Made by a program: the position numbers and the translations under genes. Below, piece after piece: positions 56,990-64,000 of a DNA stretch of 64,000 nucleotides (position 1 is the stretch's first letter; each line of letters begins with the position of its first letter). The stretch is from assembly GCA_933822405.4 (NCBI GenBank), contig CAKOGP040001825.1:248001-312000 (forward strand). Reading direction: 5' to 3'. This stretch comes from Cylindrotheca closterium. Its lineage: Eukaryota > Bacillariophyta > Bacillariophyceae > Bacillariales > Bacillariaceae. Below the pieces are notes generated by a model, which had not been told where the DNA came from, made no database searches, and saw only the letters and a program-made list of their open reading frames with translations.

Positions 56990-57604
56990 CGTCTTGCGTT
57001 ACAATTAGTTACGATAGCTCCTTTTACAAACACGAAACTTGTTGCTGCTCGTGTCGAGCGATGTGTATTTGTCGTCGTCACTTTAAAGTAATAAAATCTT
57101 GGATTTTGTGTTTGCGCTATATTCAATATATTGTATACATGGTAATGCTGTTGTTTTTGTTGATCGAGTTGAGTTTGGTTGCAATGTTTGTTTTCACTCA
57201 TCTAATTTGTTGGGTGACTGACTGGCGTTTATTTGTTGCGCACGGAGGAGGAAGTGGGACTTTGGTGATTTTCGTACCTGATTGCCACTTTCGTAACCCT
57301 AGACGTTGCACAACCAGGTCGCCGTTCAATCGATACAATGCATCTAAATGATGAATGAATGGAAGAGTACTACAGTATCAAATAAAAATTCAGCATCTAT
57401 ACGTAGTTTGCTTGGTTGCTAGCACAAGGACACTAGCAATCTTGGTCTACAGTTGCTACCCTCATTGCGTGATCCGAAGGAGAGTGGTGACTTGCAAACA
57501 AAAGAGAGGTGAGAAAAGCCGTCTCGTCCTCAAGCTTGATAAAACAGTTTGAAAAACGGCGTTTCCAATGCCACCAACTACTTCTACTATTCCTCACAGC
57601 AAAT
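56990..57604. other. Convergent gap between E2 and RBX1 genes
   Basis: 615 bp between two stop codons, AT-rich with a TACTACAGTATC element near 57369. Short open frames here have no support. Confidence 0.4.
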
Positions 57605-58206
57605 TTAAATTCCCAATTGACCATATCCTGGAATTCGTTCGATCTTTGCAAAGTCCCATTCCTTGTTACACAGCGGGCAAACACTTCTTGTCTTCAACCA
57701 ACGTTGGATGCAATCCAAGTGAAAGACGTGACCGCAATTTCCAAACGCAATGGACAATCCATTGTCATTTGTAGGTGAAGGGTTGGCTTGGTATTCAATG
57801 GATGGTTCGTTCAGTGAGTTTCGACAAATGGCGCACTAGAATCATCATAGATAGATTGATATAAAATCAAGGAGAGGTAATATGAGATGATTTGGGTGAG
57901 ATTGGAACGGAACGAGCCATTCTCAATTTCATTTTCAAGGATTAAAACTTACAGTATCGGCGCAAATATCCCAGGACCACATGGCGACTGCATTCCATTT
58001 CTTGATTTCAAACTTGGGGTTGGCTCCTGAGCCCTTGGCAGCTGGCTTGGCCTATAGATTGTCAGACAGACAATTAGTCATGTGAGTGAGTGAGATGGGG
58101 CATGGAATTGGTCGTGAAACGCCACAGATCTTGGATTCGTTCCAAGGCTTACCTCGGCAGCCTCAGCAGCAGGCTCGGCAGCATCTTTCATTTCAACGTC
58201 AGCCAT
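57605..58206 (-). CDS. RBX1: RING-box protein RBX1 (ROC1)
   Basis: Three exons (58153-58206, 57953-58051, 57605-57835) encode 127 residues. RBX1 is the RING subunit that recruits E2 enzymes to cullin scaffolds. The [20 protein letters not shown] segment, which inserts into the cullin, is followed by [20 protein letters not shown] and [20 protein letters not shown]; the zinc-binding Cys and His of the RING-H2 are intact. The Ala/Glu-rich N-terminus is slightly longer than in animals. All splice sites are GT-AG and phase 0. Confidence 0.95.
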
Positions 58207-58410
58207 TGTGTTTATTGCTATTTCCAATGTTATTCAAGAGAAGGAAAGGGGTTGATGTAACAGTGCCTGGCAAGTTTGGGGGTGACAGGTCTGAACAAAG
58301 GTTGTGTTTTGGCCTTATTGGCTGCATTTCGATCCAGTTCCGCGTTTGACTAATGCGAGTCATTTTTGGATGACAGATTTGGAACTTGGACGACCACACT
58401 ATTTTTTGGA

Positions 58411-60276
58411 ATGTTGTTGAAAGAGAGCATCCAAACCCTCCTAGTGGGAGATGTTGCGGATACTTCTACCTCGTCACCAGACCAAATAAGTATCTCTTAC
58501 AAGCAAGAGCGGTTGTTAGTGTCGTGGGTTCTGCTAACGAGAATACCGGAAGACGACCTCGTGGATCTGTGGACGACTCATGGAGCCAATTTGGAAACCT
58601 TTGCCATTTCCATGCTGAATGACAATCGCGACCCGTGCCATTTGCTGTATATTCGTCTCTTTGCACAAGCATACAGCCGAATCGTTGAGAGATGTCCGCT
58701 AGATCTTGGAAGAAGGCTCTTTGAATGTTGGGGTCGACACGAAAGAAAACAGGATTTGAAACTTTCCATTGATGTGTTGAGCTGTTTGGATGTATTGGTC
58801 GCAGATCACCCCAGTGTGAGTAAAGAACTAAACGTTGTCGAGAAATTATGGGACTTTTATACATCGGGTTCAATGGAGACCGAATCTAAGGAGAAAGATG
58901 TGCCCAAAGAAGAATCATATCCGTCTCAAGAGTGGGATATGATGGCGAAGACTCTCAACGGCACTTTGCAAGGAACAGATGCTTCCTACTACTCGGTTTC
59001 GACTTTGAATGAGACTATCCTCACCGTCTTCCAGCGATCTGGATTCGAACATGTACCACAATCAATGATACCAAAGATATTGTCGTGGGTTTCTAAATCA
59101 AAGCAATCCATCACCCTTCCGCCCGATTTGAGGTCATTGTGGGTTGAGTGGACACTAGGATTATTTCAAACGCTGGCATCCAACAAGAAAGTGGACACCA
59201 TATTGCGTCACACTGGGGTGCCAGACGATTTGAATCGGCTGCTGCTTGCCATTATTGTCTCACCTACATCCGACAAGGAGAGTCGTTATGGATCACTTCG
59301 GGCAATGGCATGGCAAACGCTGGTATCCATACTGGAGACATGTGGCTGGGCGTGGGCCTTCCGCATTACTGCCACTGGAAAACTCGGTAACGGGACACCC
59401 CTTTGTACCTGGACTCGACTGGCAAGCGGGGAATGGCGATTGCAATTGCAAAAATCAGAGTCTGGTGATGTTTCGACACCAGAAGAAGGGGCAGGAGATG
59501 CAATTGGAGACGCAACGGCTCGGTTGCTAATAGCAACAACAGAGTTCTGTATTGAACTGTCCGAGAAAATTACCGTGTCACTCTCTTCCGATGCAGTGCT
59601 TCATTTGTATCAATCATTGGAGGAAAGTCTCATGTCAACTCTCGAGTACATTACTCTGGAAAGGGAATCAAGGATTGTGGGGCTCTTTTCCACGACAGCA
59701 ACTCGATTATTTGGTACTTTGTTGCGAGAATTTGACATTTGGACACTGCAAAAGAAGGATGTAGAAACTTCACAAGCAACCATTGATGGATTAGCATATT
59801 TGCTGGAATCTTCGGACGAGAACTGCTTATTACCGGCGATTGCTAATATTCTAGAAGCATCCGACTCGGATTCAACAAGAAAGAAGGATATGTTGAAATT
59901 ATGGGACCCCTTTCTATCGTACATGCAGCGATTCTGGGAAACGACCGCATCAAAGTGGTCTCAACAAGATTCCAGAGAACTTGGCCAAATCGTCCCTTGG
60001 GCATGTACTTGTCTCGACTGGTGGATCGATGGGGCATTTCCAGAGAGCAAGAATACTGTGCAGAATAGACGGCGAATTCAGGTCGCTGTGCTCAAGTTCA
60101 TTGGCTGTGCCATGTCCAGCAACTTAGACTCACAATCTCGGACGAGTCTCTCATTGGCCTTGGGGTGCTATATGACGCTGTCCCAAGAACAAAGTGCAAT
60201 ACCTTCGGAAAACGAATCAATGCTAATCTTTCGTGCATTGCAGACTTGCGAAATCCAGAATTCGGAAATGCGATGA
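58411..60276 (+). CDS. Unknown alpha-helical (HEAT/ARM-like) protein
   Basis: A single frame of 621 residues from the ATG at 58411 (MLLKESIQTLLVGDVAD), mostly helical with repeated Leu/Trp-rich segments (RLLVSWVLLTRIPEDDLVDL, MAWQTLVSILETCGWAWAF) that suggest an ARM or HEAT-type superhelix. I do not recognise the family. There is no signal peptide or clear membrane span. Its start lies 204 bp from the RBX1 start on the opposite strand. An upstream exon cannot be ruled out, since the frame is open upstream to 58366 without an ATG. Confidence 0.65.
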   Translation: MLLKESIQTLLVGDVADTSTSSPDQISISYKQERLLVSWVLLTRIPEDDLVDLWTTHGANLETFAISMLNDNRDPCHLLYIRLFAQAYSRIVERCPLDLGRRLFECWGRHERKQDLKLSIDVLSCLDVLVADHPSVSKELNVVEKLWDFYTSGSMETESKEKDVPKEESYPSQEWDMMAKTLNGTLQGTDASYYSVSTLNETILTVFQRSGFEHVPQSMIPKILSWVSKSKQSITLPPDLRSLWVEWTLGLFQTLASNKKVDTILRHTGVPDDLNRLLLAIIVSPTSDKESRYGSLRAMAWQTLVSILETCGWAWAFRITATGKLGNGTPLCTWTRLASGEWRLQLQKSESGDVSTPEEGAGDAIGDATARLLIATTEFCIELSEKITVSLSSDAVLHLYQSLEESLMSTLEYITLERESRIVGLFSTTATRLFGTLLREFDIWTLQKKDVETSQATIDGLAYLLESSDENCLLPAIANILEASDSDSTRKKDMLKLWDPFLSYMQRFWETTASKWSQQDSRELGQIVPWACTCLDWWIDGAFPESKNTVQNRRRIQVAVLKFIGCAMSSNLDSQSRTSLSLALGCYMTLSQEQSAIPSENESMLIFRALQTCEIQNSEMR

Positions 60277-61062
60277 ATTCATCGGGCCAATGCACCTGTG
60301 TGAGATCGTATTACCAGTATGGGAGCGAAAGACACGATTCTTACTTTACGACACAAAAAATCCAATGCTCATGACGCTATCTCGAGTACGCTGTGCTATT
60401 CGCCCCATGAAGTTTGGCAACCATTAATCGACTAAAACTGGGTCACCCTTAGCGTCCTCGGGATTCGACGTGTTGTATAAGAGCAGCCATCCGTACGGAC
60501 GCGTCTTCCTCAGTACTTCCAAGATTGGCAAGAGATCTTAGCCACCACTTTCTAGGCTTGCTATGTTTTGGGTAAGACAGTAGTTGAGAAAGTTTCTATC
60601 GTTGACGAAAGAAGGTCCCGATTGTAGAACGTCACTGCCCCAAATTAACTTCAAGGAGAATTCACAGCTCGTGAGATATTCAAATTTCCGGGTCTGGCAC
60701 CGGTGAAGGCAAACCGCGGTTCTTCAGTTTGATTCTACTGGAAAAGGCACTGACAACTGTTGTCTCGCTTGTCAATAAACACAGCTGTTATGACAAGCCT
60801 TACCTCAAACTCGTGTACTCTGGTTCTCTCATCTCTATCGGAAACGAACTGAAGCAAGCCTTGCATTTTTTTATTGACGAAGGGAGTCCCCTGTCGGGAG
60901 CAGTAAAATGTGAAGCGGAAGTCTCGTTGCAGATCTAAGCCCGTAGTCCAGGGACCCTTCTGATGTGTCCCGCAAAACCGACCGTTCCAGAAATCACTTG
61001 TCCTGTCGATGCACTGGTGGTGCGTACAAACACTTCATGATGATAAATTTTCTTCGGAGGCA
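60277..61062. other. Gene-poor gap
   Basis: 786 bp between the helical-protein gene and the frameshifted small gene. Only short frames without ATG or homology; no tRNA or repeat recognised. Confidence 0.4.
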
Positions 61063-61532
61063 TCAATTCTGCCAGCTCCTCATATTTCTTTGGAGATTCA
61101 ACTTGTTTTCTGTCGCATTTTGTTTCGTTTGCTGTCTTTCTTCGTTTGTCATATTGTCGATGTCTATTGGAGTGAATTTCATGGCGGCAGTTGCTTCTTC
61201 GGCAGATTGAGTTTCGTTTGCACCGATGGCCTTTTTCTCGGCAGCACTTTCATTATCAAAACCTCGTACATCGATAAGAATGGTCAAAACCCCATCCACC
61301 ATCACTCGATCTTCTGGAATCTCATCGGATAGTTTAAAGGCTTTTGCAGCTTTGGCAAAAAGGCGGCAGTGCTCCCTTGCATTGTCACCAACCCTCACGC
61401 GATCGTCACCGCATAGGGACTGTTTATCCTTAGGGGTGTTAGTAGCTGTTCCGCACTCTGCCAAATCAAATTCATATTCACTTGCTCGTCATTTGCATCA
61501 AAGATGGTGGGATTGATACTTTTGGCCTTCAT
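61063..61532 (-). pseudogene. Small unknown gene with an apparent one-base frameshift
   Basis: An ATG at 61532 opens MKAKSINPTIFDANDEQ, and a second frame, open from about 61487 to the stop at 61063, continues EYEFDLAECGTATNTPKDKQ, then KAFKLSDEIPEDRVMVDGVL and a helical, acidic C-terminus. The two frames read like one protein of about 157 residues shifted by one base near 61487; no GT-AG intron fits between them. It may be a real frameshift (pseudogene) or an assembly error. I do not recognise the family. Confidence 0.4.
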
Positions 61533-61944
61533 TGCCGGTAGAAAAGGTCTTTGCAAGTCAAGAAAGAAAGAATTTGCTCAAGACAATCTTGACTTTTGGA
61601 TTGAAAAAAGGTTTCGATGAACATTCTGCAGTATGGATAGTACGTAAACAATGGAAACAATTTGTTGTTGCCGGAAAAAAGCTTCTGTTGTCAAAAATTA
61701 TAATTTCTGTTTGGATTTGAATTCGACCAACTGGACTACTGGTCCATCCACCCTTCCACGTAAACGAACTTGCTTAGTTCCAAATGTGTCCATGGTAAAA
61801 TCTGCTGTGACTATCCTATTCAAAAGTGACGAGACAACACTGTACCACTCCAGCATATCAACCCGAGGGAAAGAGCTGGACTGCGGCTTGATTCGGCGAT
61901 AAATCTGTCGGCAAATTCCGTGTTGTCTCGTTTCCGTCAAGAAA
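61533..61944. promoter_or_regulatory. Divergent gap upstream of the p115 gene
   Basis: 412 bp between the frameshifted small gene and the p115 homologue. The minus-strand frame across it has no ATG-based gene structure I can support. Confidence 0.35.
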
Positions 61945-64000
61945 ATGGCAGAGGAGGCTTCCTCAGTCCCAGCCAGTGCGGTTTTGACTTTAGATCGATT
62001 TATATCGGCATCCAGCGGTCCAGATGCAGTGGAAAGCTTGGAAGCAATGGTGGCTGGGTTCAAATCTAAAGAAGAGATGTGGGAACAGTCTTGGATTTTG
62101 AATAATACTGAGGTGGTAGATCACCTCACCCATTTGTTGCAGCATGGGACCTTGAAGAATGGAGACTTACCTTGTGGTGATGAAGGAATCAATCTTGTTT
62201 GTCAGCTATATCAAACGTCATTGGCAAAAAATTCACATGCGTTAAAAGAACCACAACCAGGGCAATTGCTTGAAGCTCTCCTTGATGTCATGGACAACAG
62301 TGACCGACAGATATATACAAGAGTGCTTGCCCTACAAGTCTTGGAGCAGCTATCACGCAGTCATTCGAGTCTTGCAAGTTCGCAATGGCTGCAAGCGCCA
62401 AATGGTCTGCATCGACTAGCGGACATGCTTTCATTAGGCATCGACAATCCTGTTGAAGAAGTAATTCGAAATCAGGCTCTTGCTGTCGCCCACTTTTTAG
62501 CACGGGAAGCACCAATATCCAAAGTCTTTCTATTCGCCGAGGTGGAAACCAAACTCCTTGATTTATGCTGGCAACAAGGTGGTTTGACAAAGGGGAACTC
62601 AGTAGTTTTAGATTCTTTAAAACTTGTGGAGGAGATGCTGAAACATGCTGACTCAAATTTACAAGACTTGGTATGGCAACGACCTTCGGTTCCGCCGCGA
62701 TTGGCTCAACTGATTGATCTGCGAGGCGCCGATCAATTTTTGCATTCCGACGAATACAAAAAGAAGCAAAAAGTGAAGCCGAACTCTATAGAGTCAAACG
62801 ACGATGATGATTTGGACTCGTTACTTCAAAGTGGAGATAGCAAGAAGCAACAGTCGCCGAAGAAGGAGGGACAACAACAAGATTGGTTCATTCCGCGTCT
62901 TTCTTCTGACGAAGAATCTATCGTTGAAAGTGTCATCCGAATACTTCATTTACTACTGGAATCTGAAAGTCTCCGACCAACAATTTGGAAAGCTCATGGT
63001 GGCATTTGCAGCCTAGTTTGGGAACTGGCGCTGGTAAATCCAGCAAACCCACCAGTCTGTGCCATGCCCAGTTCTAATATCCAACAGAAAGCGCTGGAAC
63101 TAGTGGCAATGAAATTCAACGATCTGAATACTATGGATCGGCATACTGGTCTAGACCGTTTGCTTTTCCTGGTGTGTACGGGTGGTGCCAATGCCCAAGA
63201 CTACAAGGGGAAAATTGCGACATCACAAACTGCGTTGTCAGTGTTGCGAAAAACAATCGATACCGATCGTGTCCACGAGCTCCTGCTTCATACTCTTGCA
63301 CCACTTCCAGAAGATGAGGGTGCTCCGGCGGGACCAACAGTCGTCGAAAAACTGTGGAACACTGTAGTTGAGAACTTGTCAATGTCTTCTACAAATCAAG
63401 AGGATGACGAAACCAGAAGCATATTTCTGTCAGGTGCCCTTGGTGGACTGTCGCTTCTACTATGTGATGAACAATCTCGAGAAATGATGTCTAGAGTTGT
63501 ACCAGACGCGGTAAATCCAGACATCATGTTGGAAGCTCTAAAAAACGAAGAGAATTCGATGGTTCGATGGGCACTGTTGCGATTTCTGTGCGAGTGGATT
63601 ATGGAAACTCCATTGATGGTTCAAAAATTGTTCAACAGTTCAGCATCTACAAATTTAGCTGGAATGGCATCCGATTCGAAAAAAGATTATGCGCCATTGG
63701 TTCACTTGTTGCTTGGTCTTGCCATGGAATATCTTCCTGGGGATGAACACGATTGTGGCGGCTGGACAAGAACAGGAATACTCCAAGTCATCAAGAAAAT
63801 TGGGATTTCAAAGTTCACGACAAGCCTTGAAGGACTCAAGAAGGTTCAAAATTGCGACTTGCCATGCTATGTGTCGCCTCTAGAACGCAGTCATTGGAAC
63901 AAGTGGTACGGCAAAGCTGTATGGATTGTTCGAAAACGAGTTGTGGACGAGCTAACTGGTGGAGAACCGAGCAGTGAAAGCGATGCAGAAGAAGGAGAGA
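61945..64000 (+). CDS. USO1: General vesicular transport factor p115/Uso1 homologue (cut by window edge)
   Basis: An open frame from the ATG at 61945 (MAEEASSVPASAVLTLDRFI) to the right edge, 685 codons so far. The armadillo-like head of p115/Uso1 is recognised from helical repeats such as NSVVLDSLKLVEEMLKHADS and DLVWQRPSVPPRLAQLIDL, and from the C-terminal head region (PLVHLLLGLAMEYL, then GGWTRTGILQVIKKIGISKF). The protein tethers COPII vesicles to the Golgi and binds GM130 and Rab1 in animals and yeast. The coiled-coil tail lies beyond the window. A Lys/Ser/Asp-rich insertion (about 62750-62880) interrupts the head. No intron is seen in the window part. Confidence 0.8.
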   Translation, partial: MAEEASSVPASAVLTLDRFISASSGPDAVESLEAMVAGFKSKEEMWEQSWILNNTEVVDHLTHLLQHGTLKNGDLPCGDEGINLVCQLYQTSLAKNSHALKEPQPGQLLEALLDVMDNSDRQIYTRVLALQVLEQLSRSHSSLASSQWLQAPNGLHRLADMLSLGIDNPVEEVIRNQALAVAHFLAREAPISKVFLFAEVETKLLDLCWQQGGLTKGNSVVLDSLKLVEEMLKHADSNLQDLVWQRPSVPPRLAQLIDLRGADQFLHSDEYKKKQKVKPNSIESNDDDDLDSLLQSGDSKKQQSPKKEGQQQDWFIPRLSSDEESIVESVIRILHLLLESESLRPTIWKAHGGICSLVWELALVNPANPPVCAMPSSNIQQKALELVAMKFNDLNTMDRHTGLDRLLFLVCTGGANAQDYKGKIATSQTALSVLRKTIDTDRVHELLLHTLAPLPEDEGAPAGPTVVEKLWNTVVENLSMSSTNQEDDETRSIFLSGALGGLSLLLCDEQSREMMSRVVPDAVNPDIMLEALKNEENSMVRWALLRFLCEWIMETPLMVQKLFNSSASTNLAGMASDSKKDYAPLVHLLLGLAMEYLPGDEHDCGGWTRTGILQVIKKIGISKFTTSLEGLKKVQNCDLPCYVSPLERSHWNKWYGKAVWIVRKRVVDELTGGEPSSESDAEEGE

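Noticed and set aside
61698..62063. Minus-strand frame overlapping the start of the p115 gene
   Set aside because: It lacks an ATG-based structure with homology and is antisense to a well-supported gene.

Overview
The window is nuclear DNA of a photosynthetic stramenopile, almost certainly a diatom. Three things point to this: a stress-type (Lhcx-like) fucoxanthin-chlorophyll light-harvesting gene; several proteins with a signal peptide followed by an aromatic residue of the ASAFAP type, as used for diatom plastid import; and compact genes split by short GT-AG introns, mostly 65-90 bp. The species cannot be named from the sequence. I support about 29 protein-coding genes and see no rRNA, tRNA, CRISPR array or intact transposon. 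All coordinates and splice junctions were worked out by hand from reading frame, splice-site consensus and protein-family conservation.

Layout. 0-9 kb: NUP155 (minus, runs off the left edge), a cysteine-desulfurase-like/TtcA fusion gene, and an unknown tail-anchored protein. 9-14 kb: three tandem Qa-SNARE syntaxins, two of them identical over about 1.2 kb including introns, then RPB8. 14-20 kb: three V-ATPase c-subunit (proteolipid) genes interleaved with an ESCRT-III CHMP7-like gene and a START-like gene. 20-30 kb: a thylakoid-lumen PsbP-like protein, a single-pass membrane protein with a long acidic tail, the Lhcx-like gene, a nucleoredoxin-like protein without its CxxC, and a prolyl oligopeptidase. 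30-45 kb: a J-domain protein, FEN1, an organelle-targeted cold-shock protein, a large MATH-ankyrin protein, a GH31 glucosidase and dolichol kinase. 45-64 kb: a BRO1-domain protein, a TRM10-like methyltransferase, a small UIM-like protein, DNA ligase IV, a protein kinase with large insertions, a UBC4/5-type E2, RBX1, an alpha-helical protein, a probably frameshifted small gene, and a p115/Uso1 homologue cut by the right edge.

No operon-like system is evident; this is ordinary eukaryotic gene order on both strands. Functional themes recur: membrane traffic (syntaxins, CHMP7, BRO1, p115, V-ATPase), ubiquitin (E2, RBX1) and DNA replication/repair (FEN1, LIG4). The most unusual item is the 1194-residue fusion of a class V PLP enzyme to a TtcA-type tRNA-thiolation ATPase, which would put a sulfur donor and a sulfur transferase in one polypeptide. 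Next are the homogenised syntaxin array, the kinase whose catalytic domain is interrupted three times, and V-ATPase proteolipids with enlarged loops.
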